This document shows, in pieces, positions 31,502-39,375 of a DNA stretch of 43,022 nt. Position numbers and translations under genes: made by a program. Source of the stretch: a virus; IMG/VR virus record IMGVR_UViG_3300023179_009103, positions 1 through 43,022 of that record. One strand, 5' to 3'. Each line of letters opens with the position of its first letter. Positions within the stretch are counted from its first letter, which is position 1. The notes below the pieces were generated by a model. It was not told where the DNA came from. It saw nothing but the letters and a program-made list of their open reading frames with translations, and searched no databases.

Positions 31502-31966
31502 ATGTATACCAATCTTAAGGACGATCCGAATATTCAGTTTTTACCTGTGTTAAAATTTGAAAAAACTCATGATTTAGCCAAGCTTCCTACAAAAAATCAC
31601 GAATCGGACACTGGCTATGATGTATATTCTATAGAAGATAGTGTAATCCCTGCTCGAGGCAGTGCTGTTGTTAGTGTGGGGTTAAAATTTGCCTATATAC
31701 CAGAAGGTTATTGGGTAAAGGTGGAATCTCGTAGCGGGTTAGGGTTTAAGCATGGTATTATGGCGCATCCGGGCATTATAGATTGTGGATATAGAGGCGA
31801 TGCTGGTATAAAATTATATAATTTAACGGATAACGACTACTCTGTTAAGACCGGCGATAGAATTGCACAGTTTGTAGTTTATTTAAATTTTTCCATGCCA
31901 GTTGAGTGGGGTAAAGCGGAGAAAAGCGAGCGTGGTGAAAAAGGATTTGGTTCTTCTGGTAAATAA
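31502..31966 (+). CDS. dut: dUTP diphosphatase
   Basis: 154 residues with all five trimeric dUTPase motifs: SDTGYDVYS (I), VESRSGLGFKHGI (II), GIIDCGYRGDAGIKLYN (III), GDRIAQFVV (IV) and the C-terminal Gly-rich RGEKGFGSSG (V). It converts dUTP to dUMP plus pyrophosphate, keeping uracil out of phage DNA and feeding dTMP synthesis. Cytoplasmic. Preceded by an early promoter predicting a leaderless mRNA and followed after 1 nt by gp44. Confidence 0.95.
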   Translation: MYTNLKDDPNIQFLPVLKFEKTHDLAKLPTKNHESDTGYDVYSIEDSVIPARGSAVVSVGLKFAYIPEGYWVKVESRSGLGFKHGIMAHPGIIDCGYRGDAGIKLYNLTDNDYSVKTGDRIAQFVVYLNFSMPVEWGKAEKSERGEKGFGSSGK

Positions 31967-31967
31967 T

Positions 31968-32894
31968 ATGGATTTTCAAAGTCTTTGGGTAGAGAAATAC
32001 AGACCTAAAAAATTAGAAGAGTTTATTATATCAGAAAATAATAAAACTATAGTAGAATCATATAGAAAAACAAAAGAAATACCTAATTTATTATTTTTAG
32101 GTACACCCGGGTTAGGTAAGACGACTTTAGCCAAAATTATTGTTAACGATATTTTAGACTGCCAATACCTTTATATTAATGCTAGTGATGAAAACGGTAT
32201 AGATACAATTCGAAGCAAAGTAACAAGTTTTGCACAAACAAAAAGCATTGACGGTAATATAAAAGTTATTATTTTAGATGAAACAGACGGTCTCTCTCTT
32301 GATGCTCAAAAAGCGTTGCGCAATACTATGGAAGAGTTTGCTAAAATAACCAGATTTATTCTTACAGCAAACTATCAATTTAAAGTCATACACGCTCTGC
32401 AAAGCAGATGCCAAAGTATCGATTTGACCCCCTCACTTGATGGTGTAGTAAAAAGATGTGCATTTATTCTAAAGAACGAAAAAATAGAAATTTCTTCTGA
32501 TATTAAAGCTAGCTTGTTAGAGTTTATCAAATCTAAGTACCCTGATTTAAGAAAATGTATAAATGAGCTACAAAAATGCTCAGTAACAGGAAAACTTATA
32601 TTACCTCATTCCAATCACAATGATGTTTTAGAACTTATTTTTAACGAGGTTAAGAAACAAAATGTTGTTTTATTGAGAAAGGCATTAATAGACAATGAAA
32701 GTTCTTTTAATAGCGACTACGTTTCACTATTAAGACATTTGTTTAATTACATTTATAAACTAGAAGACGACACTGGTAAGCGTGATTTACTTTTAACAAT
32801 TTCTGAACATTTATATAGAAGTAGTTTTGTAGTAGATCAAGAAATTAATTGCTTTAGTTGCTTAATAGCGCTCTCTAAGCTTTTTAAGCGTTAG
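31968..32894 (+). CDS. 44: Clamp loader large subunit, T4 gp44-like
   Basis: 308 residues from ATG 31968 (MDFQSLWVEKYRPKKLEEF), the standard clamp-loader start; the frame is open further upstream but overlaps dUTPase. Motifs: Walker A GTPGLGKTT near residue 44, Walker B VIILDETDGL near residue 100, sensor 1 FILTANY near 128 and the SRC arginine-finger motif (LQSRCQSIDL) near 143. It is an AAA+ ATPase that opens gp45 and places it on DNA. The small subunit gp62 is not seen beside it. The 3' end overlaps a convergent gene by 11 nt. Confidence 0.93.
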   Translation: MDFQSLWVEKYRPKKLEEFIISENNKTIVESYRKTKEIPNLLFLGTPGLGKTTLAKIIVNDILDCQYLYINASDENGIDTIRSKVTSFAQTKSIDGNIKVIILDETDGLSLDAQKALRNTMEEFAKITRFILTANYQFKVIHALQSRCQSIDLTPSLDGVVKRCAFILKNEKIEISSDIKASLLEFIKSKYPDLRKCINELQKCSVTGKLILPHSNHNDVLELIFNEVKKQNVVLLRKALIDNESSFNSDYVSLLRHLFNYIYKLEDDTGKRDLLLTISEHLYRSSFVVDQEINCFSCLIALSKLFKR

Positions 32895-33495
32895 TAGGTA
32901 GATACTGATAGGTATAGCTTGCCGGATCAGCTGCACCCTTTACAGGAGCAGAAGGAATTTTAACATTGGTATTTTTTAACTCTCTATCGCCTTCTGAAAG
33001 CTTTCCATCTCCTAGATCAGATTGTTTAGTTTGATGAGGGGCAAGAAAGGGTGTTTTATTCTCTGTATCACCTACTTCCTTTGGTTTAATATGTACTCTT
33101 TTTGCGGGGTCATCCTTCTTAAACACATCAGGCACTGGAGGTAGATTGGGATAGCTAGATTGAACTTCTACTAAATCACCAGGAATAGTACAAAAATCAC
33201 CATATCTACCCGGAGCTATCTCTGTTGTAATATCTAGATTTACTTCGGTACCGGTAAAGTCTGTATTGCCAGCTCCACCTACATTAGGTAATACGTTTTT
33301 TATAGATGAAATTCTTAGGTTTAATCCGCTGTTTATCATTTGTTTTATCTTTTCTTGTGTGTTGGAACCCAAAGATTTAAACCACTCACTGTTTAAAGCG
33401 TTCTTCTTAAAAGTAATAACATCGCCTGCTAAAAAGCCTCTATTAGTATATCTCTGCATTACAGATTCGTAGATTTTGACAAAATTCTTATTCAT
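32884..33495 (-). CDS. Hypothetical virion-type protein with capsid-targeting-like N-terminus
   Basis: 203 residues beginning MNKNFVKIYESVMQRY; I-Y-E at 8-10 followed by Ser matches the (L/I)-X-E cut pattern, at the same place as in the minus-strand protein at 514. Then a region with GDVITFKKNALNSEWFKSL, a possible small beta domain (VNLDITTEIAPGRYGDFCTIPGDLVEV) and a Lys/Asp/Pro-rich C-terminus ending YTYQYLPTNA. A late box lies 6 nt upstream. Converges with gp44 by 11 nt. Not recognised; a head-packaged or virion protein is the likeliest role. Confidence 0.7.
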   Translation of the reverse strand: MNKNFVKIYESVMQRYTNRGFLAGDVITFKKNALNSEWFKSLGSNTQEKIKQMINSGLNLRISSIKNVLPNVGGAGNTDFTGTEVNLDITTEIAPGRYGDFCTIPGDLVEVQSSYPNLPPVPDVFKKDDPAKRVHIKPKEVGDTENKTPFLAPHQTKQSDLGDGKLSEGDRELKNTNVKIPSAPVKGAADPASYTYQYLPTNA

Positions 33496-33501
33496 CTTAA
33501 T

Positions 33502-33509
33502 TATTTATT
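33502..33509 (-). promoter_or_regulatory. T4-late-type promoter box AATAAATA
   Basis: AATAAATA on the minus strand, 6 nt before ATG 33495; divergent from the gp25 late promoter. Confidence 0.6.
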
Positions 33510-33551
33510 GTTCTTATTATATATAAAACTGTTTTTAAAAAAATAAAGTTA

Positions 33552-33559
33552 TATAAATA
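33552..33559 (+). promoter_or_regulatory. T4-late promoter box TATAAATA (perfect)
   Basis: Perfect TATAAATA, 5 nt before GTG 33565. Confidence 0.7.
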
Positions 33560-33564
33560 ATAAT

Positions 33565-34047
33565 GTGGCAACTATAAAGATTAATTCTGTAGCAGAACCA
33601 GTTAGACCAGCTAGCAACTTTATCTATACTGATCTAAAGCTTGATTTGGAGTTTGAATATACTCAAAACAATGAATTATTAAAAAAACGCGAAATTAAAG
33701 ACTTAAAATTAGATTATGATTATTCTGCAATAAAAAACTCAATTTTTAATATTATAACGACAGTACCTGGTCAAAGAATTCTTAATCCATATTTTGGTGT
33801 AAATCTTCAAAAATATTTATTTTCTAGAGTCTCCGAGACTAATGCAAGGAGTATAGGTAATGAAATACTTCAAGCTATTATAAATTTTGAACCTAGAGTG
33901 ACTATACAAAATATAGAAGTAGCTGTAGATGAGATAAACCAGCAGTATGTTATCAGCTTAATTCTCTCTGTTGCAGCTGTACCTACAGCTAGTAGCTTTA
34001 GATTAGTAGGAACACTAAGTACAACTGGATTCTTTTTTAATGAGTAA
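33565..34047 (+). CDS. 25: Baseplate wedge protein, T4 gp25-like
   Basis: 160 residues (T4 gp25 is 132), GTG start; the ATG two bases earlier runs into a stop within five codons. GPW/gp25 domain: AIKNSIFNIITTVPGQRILNP with YFGVNLQKYLF, and an ARSIGNEILQAIINFEPRV helix. gp25 is the conserved sheath-initiating wedge component that docks on gp6. An N-terminal extension precedes the domain. Followed after 2 nt by gp6, as in T4-like phages. Confidence 0.9.
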   Translation: MATIKINSVAEPVRPASNFIYTDLKLDLEFEYTQNNELLKKREIKDLKLDYDYSAIKNSIFNIITTVPGQRILNPYFGVNLQKYLFSRVSETNARSIGNEILQAIINFEPRVTIQNIEVAVDEINQQYVISLILSVAAVPTASSFRLVGTLSTTGFFFNE

Positions 34048-34049
34048 TT

Positions 34050-35906
34050 ATGGCAACCGAATTTAACAATTTTCAATTAGCTCAAGACGGATATGTCGCG
34101 TTTGATGCTGTAAGTCTTAAAAGTCTAATTAATACAAGACTTAATGATAATAATATCTTTACAGATCAAAACTTTGAAGGTAGTAACGTCTCTTCAATAA
34201 TAGATATTATAGCTTATGCCTATCATGTTTTAATTTTTTACTTGAACAGAACAAGTTCAGAGAGCACATTTACTACCGCTGAGTTATTTGAAAATATTAA
34301 TAAAATAGTAAAATTATTAAACTATAATCCCGTAGGATATCAAACATCAATTCTATCTTTTCTAGCCGCAGCTAATGAGAGTCTTACGTCAGGTATATAC
34401 ACAATACCTAGATATTCTTATTTTTCAATCAATGGTGCAAATTATTCTTTTAATCAAGATGTGACTTTTTCAAAAAATACATCAACAGCTGAACAATTAA
34501 CTGATCTTCAAGATAATAACCTTCTTTATCAAGGATCTTATGTTGAATATCCTACCTACGTTGCAACCGGAGAACCTTTTGAAGTTTTGACACTAACTAT
34601 AGTTGACGGTAATGGTGCAAATTTATTGATAGATCATTTTAATATAGATGTTTATGTAAAAGACAACTCTGTAGATGCGCCTAAATGGGTTAAATGGAAG
34701 CCAGTTCAATCACTGTTTTTAGAAAAATCAAACTCTCAAGTATATGAAATAAGATTAAACGAAAATCAAAGATACGAAATTAAGTTTGGAAATAGTGTTA
34801 CAGGTAAAAAATTAAATGAAGGCGATGAAGTAGCTATATATTATCTTCTTTCAAACGGCAGTACCGGTGAAGTGGGCCCCGGTTTATTAGATAACAATAA
34901 ACTATTTTTTTATAATACTCCAAGGTTTCAAAGTATAAAAAATGACGATATACCAACTAACCTAAAAATCATTACACAAGATCAAGCTAACTCTATTACT
35001 TTTTCTAACATTGATGCATCTACAAAGTTTCAAGATATAGAATCTGTTGACAGTATCAAGACAAATGCTATCAATACTTTCAGAAGTCAGTATAGACTTA
35101 TTACAACTTCTGATTTTATAAATTATATTAAAAAGAATTATAGTAATATAATCTCATCAGTTCAGGCAGTTAATAATTGGGATTATATTTCCGGACATTT
35201 AAAATATTATTTTGATTTAGGCATTACAAAACCAAATTTAGAAAGCAGAGTTTTGTTTAATCAAGTAAAATTTGCAGATTCATGTAATTTTAATAACATT
35301 TACATTTATGCAGTACCTAAGCTAGAAAAACTAACTTCATTAACAACCAGAGCTAACTATCTTAATTCTGCACAAAAACAAATTATTTTAAACGATTTAC
35401 AACAGGTAAAATTAGCTACCGCTGAAATCATTGTCAACGACCCTGTTTATATGGCTGTGGATCTAGGTATCTCACTACCAGGCGAAGTGCTTTCTCCAAC
35501 TATTGCTACCACAACAACATTAGAAATAACAAGAGATATTACAGCAAAGCGTAACCCGGAAGCTATAAAAGATCAAATTAAAAATATATTTGCCACTTAT
35601 TTTTCAACATTAAAAGATAATTTAGGTGGATTTGTTAGTCTTACTAATATTACAAATCAAATTAAATCTCTAGAAGGTGTAAACGATATAAATACTGTAA
35701 GGACGGTGGACGGTGAAAGGAGTGTAATACCTGGTATAAGTTTATTAATATATAATCCTGTTTATCCGGAAGCCGACATACAAATTACTACTCAAGATCT
35801 TCAGCTTCCTTATTTTAAATTTCCATTTCTAAACGACTCATTAGATTTTGAAAATAAAATAGTAGTTATTACACCTTCTCTACAAACGTTGCAGCGAGAA
35901 TTCTAA
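34050..35906 (+). CDS. 6: Baseplate wedge protein, T4 gp6-like
   Basis: 618 residues (T4 gp6 is 660). J-like baseplate wedge pattern: SSIIDIIAYAYHVLIFYLNRTSSESTF, then NINKIVKLLNYNPVGYQTS, RYEIKFGNSVTGKKLNEGDEVAIYYL and the C-terminal AVDLGISLPGEV, with the final GVNDINTVRT strand region. gp6 forms the inner wedge ring that rearranges on contraction. Lies directly after gp25, and its stop is shared with the next start (TAATG). Confidence 0.9.
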   Translation: MATEFNNFQLAQDGYVAFDAVSLKSLINTRLNDNNIFTDQNFEGSNVSSIIDIIAYAYHVLIFYLNRTSSESTFTTAELFENINKIVKLLNYNPVGYQTSILSFLAAANESLTSGIYTIPRYSYFSINGANYSFNQDVTFSKNTSTAEQLTDLQDNNLLYQGSYVEYPTYVATGEPFEVLTLTIVDGNGANLLIDHFNIDVYVKDNSVDAPKWVKWKPVQSLFLEKSNSQVYEIRLNENQRYEIKFGNSVTGKKLNEGDEVAIYYLLSNGSTGEVGPGLLDNNKLFFYNTPRFQSIKNDDIPTNLKIITQDQANSITFSNIDASTKFQDIESVDSIKTNAINTFRSQYRLITTSDFINYIKKNYSNIISSVQAVNNWDYISGHLKYYFDLGITKPNLESRVLFNQVKFADSCNFNNIYIYAVPKLEKLTSLTTRANYLNSAQKQIILNDLQQVKLATAEIIVNDPVYMAVDLGISLPGEVLSPTIATTTTLEITRDITAKRNPEAIKDQIKNIFATYFSTLKDNLGGFVSLTNITNQIKSLEGVNDINTVRTVDGERSVIPGISLLIYNPVYPEADIQITTQDLQLPYFKFPFLNDSLDFENKIVVITPSLQTLQREF

Positions 35907-38900
35907 TGTCAAATCAAATAAACTATTATTACGTTTATTTTAACGTAAAAGATTTTTCTAATAGTGATTCTTTATCTAGTTTTTCGCTTGTAAATACACC
36001 TTTAGTATTTTATCCAGATTTTGAAAAATCTTTTTCACCTTTAGATTTGCAAAATATTTCTACTACTCTCGTAAGATGGGATTTTGGCGACGGTACGTTT
36101 TCAAATGAACTAACCGCCACGCATTGGTATCAATGGCCCGGTGAATACCCGGTAACCTTAACTGTATACGATAAATTTGGCAATTCTTTTGATAGCTCTT
36201 ATCAACCTACAATAAAAATATATAATTATATAAATGATCAGATTTTATTTAAAGATTATAGAAAGTTTATTTACGATGTACCTGCTAGCAAAATTAACGA
36301 TCCGCTCAAAGTAAACAGACAATCCAGCTGGCAGACATATAATGCGTTAAGCGCAGAAGGATATACACTATATCTTTATGCATCCGGTGCAGCAGGTGAT
36401 TATCAAAACGTAGATAATTTCTTTGGTGATAAATGGTCTCATTTAAGAACTTTAAGTAGGTTTTATGAAAAAAGACCAGTAGGTGATGTATTTGAATATG
36501 CCCCTGTAAACAAAGTAATTACATCAAACTATGAAATCTATGTAAAGATTAATGACGCGCTTGAATTAGTGCGATGTAATAAAGAAGATCAAGGAAGTAT
36601 TTTAGCGGGCACTACTGGTTCAGTTGAGTTCTTCTACGCAGACGACAAAGTTAAAAATTTTACATCTCGTGAAACGCCTATCTTTTTATACGCCACTCTA
36701 GATAACTCAAAATTTAAAGACAAATACTCCCAGCTTAATAATGTTTATGATTATATTCCCTACCCGCCCGCAGGGTATCAAAACATAAGTCAAACACAGC
36801 TTCCTATTATTAAAGTGAGACATAACCCAGCATACAAACTATCTGTTACTACAACAGGTATTGATGGTGAAGGTGCTCTGTCTACAACTCGATTTAATAT
36901 ACCTGAAATAAGCTGGGAAAACACCGAAATACCTTTTGTTATAAAATTTAAAGACATAGATAATTTTACTACTAAAACATATCCACCACTTTCTTCTTCT
37001 ATAACAAATTCTGCACTCTCATCTCTTTCAGCTTATAATCTAAAGTTTGGTATAGTTACAGTTAACAATAATGAAGTAAAGCCATTTACTGCAGTCAAGT
37101 TTTATGATGATTTTACTTCTGAAGCACCTCAATCAATAGGAGGCTTTTACAAAGGGTATTTTATACCACAAGAAACTGCATTAAATTGTGTACTTACTGC
37201 ATCAATTATTATTCGCGATCCACCCAATTATCCAAAAGATAGCTTGTTTGGGTGGGTAGCGTTACCTGAATTTAACGTTTTATTGAGATTTTTTTCCATA
37301 TTAATATATGATAACTGTCCTGGTTACCTAACATTAACACTTTCAGCTCAAGAGCAGTTTTTTAATTCTGATAATAATAGAAATGTTTATGCTATTCAAA
37401 TTGCTCCATCAGGTATTTCTTTTGAAGAAGAATATAATACGTGGTTTGCTGATGGTGCAAGTGATAAGATCTTTAAATTTGATAATAAAGGTCAAATGTT
37501 ATCTTCATTTAGCTTATCTGCTTACCCCGCAAAAGCCGAAGATGGTACAATTTACACGGTGAATCTACTTTCACCTACACTCTCTAGTGCAGCTCCCTGT
37601 AGTTTTGGGTTAGATGGTCATAATGATGTATGGGTAGCTCTTATGGACTCGTCCTCTTGTATAAAAATTGATAGATGGGAAGGATATATTAAAAACGTTG
37701 CTTACCCTAGCAAAAATTTCTTTACTTATAATTTAAGTGGCGATTATAGTTTAGCTTTCTTAAGCGGGTTTGCTGGTGAACAATTTCTAATGCCTTCAAG
37801 TATTGATACAGACATCGACAATAATGTCTGGGTTACGTATACAAACCCCGCATCAAACTTTTTAATAAAATATGATACAAATGGAACACCGCTAAAAGTA
37901 ATTCCGTTTACCTGGATGCATTCGCCGGTAGAATTATGTATAGATAGAAACAAAGCGGTATGGTTAACTACTTATAATTTAAGTAAATCAGCAAAAGATA
38001 TTGATGAGCGTAATGACTATCTCTATAAATTTGATTACGAGGGGAATATTTTACCAGGATTTCCGCTTAGCGGATTTAAATTATTAGGTAATATTACTGT
38101 AGACGCAACACAAAATGCATGGGTAGTGGAAAATAGGGATACAGTAACTAGAGTTGATGCAGTTACTAACCAAAAATCATATTTTATAGCAGGTTCAGGT
38201 AATAAGACAAATTATATTCAAAGTATAGGTGGAGTTGCATGCGATACCTATGGCTTTGTTTGGGTTATTAACGATCTTAATAATAAGATTTTTTATATTG
38301 ATACTTTAGCACTTTCAAGCACTGATGTTACTGACTTAGACTATGTTACTCTCAATTACCCACCATCTAGCTTAGAGAATAACGTAAGTGCATTTGAAGA
38401 AAAAAGATGGCAAGCTTATGGCGATTGGCTCGGTAGCAGGTGGCTCAATAAATACATTGATACAATACCTAATTACCGTGTAGTTTCCGGATCTTCCAAC
38501 TTTTTTAACATTTATTCAGATAAAGGTGAATATTCCGTTTTTAAAGTAAATGAAGACTTTGACGCAAGCAGTTTTTACAAATCTTTAAGATATACAGAAA
38601 ATTTAGAAGATAAATCAATCTTTTTTGATAACTTTTTAGGTAGCATAGTTGGCGGTACTAGCGCCATGCCGTATGAGCTAGGGAAAACAGTGTATGAAAA
38701 AATTGCAAATTATGTAAATAACACGTCCGATATTGATTTAGTAAATTTAGATAAGCTAATATCATTTTGCCGTGAACTCTCTATTCAATTTGAGCAATAT
38801 AATTACCCCTTTCCACCACAATTAAGAAGATTAGTAGATTTATTATCAATAAAACACAAAAAGTTATGGGGAGAAAAAAATAAATTTAACTTAAACTTTA

Positions 38901-39367
38901 ATACACCGGTAAACCCAGGCAGAAATTTAGGCACACAACTTTCTACACTTACAAGCAGCATTTCATCAGGAATACCAATTGTTGCTTTTGAAAAATTCTC
39001 TAGTATTTATAAGCTAGTTAATACTTCCTTAATTTATAGTAACGGAAGCCTTATACCTTTTAATACTTCTATACCTTTATCGACATTTAGTTATGATTGG
39101 GGCTGGAGCTTAGTAGCACCTAGAGAATTATCAGGTAATAGAATATCAGATTATTATAATTTTTATACATTTATAGATATAAATGAAAATAGCTTTTATA
39201 ATAACGTAATAGACTGGGATAACCCATACACTACACTATCGTTTAATAATAGTTCATTTAATGAATGGTCTAGAGACAGCGGAATAGTTCAAAATATACT
39301 AAGCTATGAAATAACTAAAGGGTTAAGACTATTTCTAAGCGGTAGTGATATTGTATATAACAATTAA
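35906..39367 (+). CDS. Large baseplate protein at gp7 position with PKD domain and beta-propeller
   Basis: 1153 residues (T4 gp7 is 1032). A PKD-type Ig-like domain at about 30-105 has WDFGDGTFSN at 58-67 and YPVTLTVYDKFG at 81-92. Residues about 505-800 hold five or six NHL/SMP30-like blades with a repeated Asn-x-x-W-V signature: GHNDVWVALMD, DNNVWVTYTN, NKAVWLTTYN, TQNAWVVENRD, YGFVWVIND. The C-terminal 250 residues are helical, with LDKLISFCRELSIQFEQYNYPFPPQLRRLVDLL. Position after gp6 suggests the gp7 wedge role with added carbohydrate- or protein-binding modules. Coupled to gp6 by TAATG. Confidence 0.72.
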   Translation: MSNQINYYYVYFNVKDFSNSDSLSSFSLVNTPLVFYPDFEKSFSPLDLQNISTTLVRWDFGDGTFSNELTATHWYQWPGEYPVTLTVYDKFGNSFDSSYQPTIKIYNYINDQILFKDYRKFIYDVPASKINDPLKVNRQSSWQTYNALSAEGYTLYLYASGAAGDYQNVDNFFGDKWSHLRTLSRFYEKRPVGDVFEYAPVNKVITSNYEIYVKINDALELVRCNKEDQGSILAGTTGSVEFFYADDKVKNFTSRETPIFLYATLDNSKFKDKYSQLNNVYDYIPYPPAGYQNISQTQLPIIKVRHNPAYKLSVTTTGIDGEGALSTTRFNIPEISWENTEIPFVIKFKDIDNFTTKTYPPLSSSITNSALSSLSAYNLKFGIVTVNNNEVKPFTAVKFYDDFTSEAPQSIGGFYKGYFIPQETALNCVLTASIIIRDPPNYPKDSLFGWVALPEFNVLLRFFSILIYDNCPGYLTLTLSAQEQFFNSDNNRNVYAIQIAPSGISFEEEYNTWFADGASDKIFKFDNKGQMLSSFSLSAYPAKAEDGTIYTVNLLSPTLSSAAPCSFGLDGHNDVWVALMDSSSCIKIDRWEGYIKNVAYPSKNFFTYNLSGDYSLAFLSGFAGEQFLMPSSIDTDIDNNVWVTYTNPASNFLIKYDTNGTPLKVIPFTWMHSPVELCIDRNKAVWLTTYNLSKSAKDIDERNDYLYKFDYEGNILPGFPLSGFKLLGNITVDATQNAWVVENRDTVTRVDAVTNQKSYFIAGSGNKTNYIQSIGGVACDTYGFVWVINDLNNKIFYIDTLALSSTDVTDLDYVTLNYPPSSLENNVSAFEEKRWQAYGDWLGSRWLNKYIDTIPNYRVVSGSSNFFNIYSDKGEYSVFKVNEDFDASSFYKSLRYTENLEDKSIFFDNFLGSIVGGTSAMPYELGKTVYEKIANYVNNTSDIDLVNLDKLISFCRELSIQFEQYNYPFPPQLRRLVDLLSIKHKKLWGEKNKFNLNFNTPVNPGRNLGTQLSTLTSSISSGIPIVAFEKFSSIYKLVNTSLIYSNGSLIPFNTSIPLSTFSYDWGWSLVAPRELSGNRISDYYNFYTFIDINENSFYNNVIDWDNPYTTLSFNNSSFNEWSRDSGIVQNILSYEITKGLRLFLSGSDIVYNN

Positions 39368-39370
39368 ATA
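39363..39370 (+). promoter_or_regulatory. T4-late-type promoter box ATTAAATA
   Basis: ATTAAATA, 5 nt before ATG 39376; overlaps the stop of the upstream gene. Confidence 0.55.
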
Positions 39371-39375
39371 CTTAA

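Noticed and set aside
33515-33556. AT-rich near-palindrome between divergent late promoters as an origin or terminator
   Set aside because: Short imperfect A/T symmetry expected by chance at this base composition; no iterons or stable stem.
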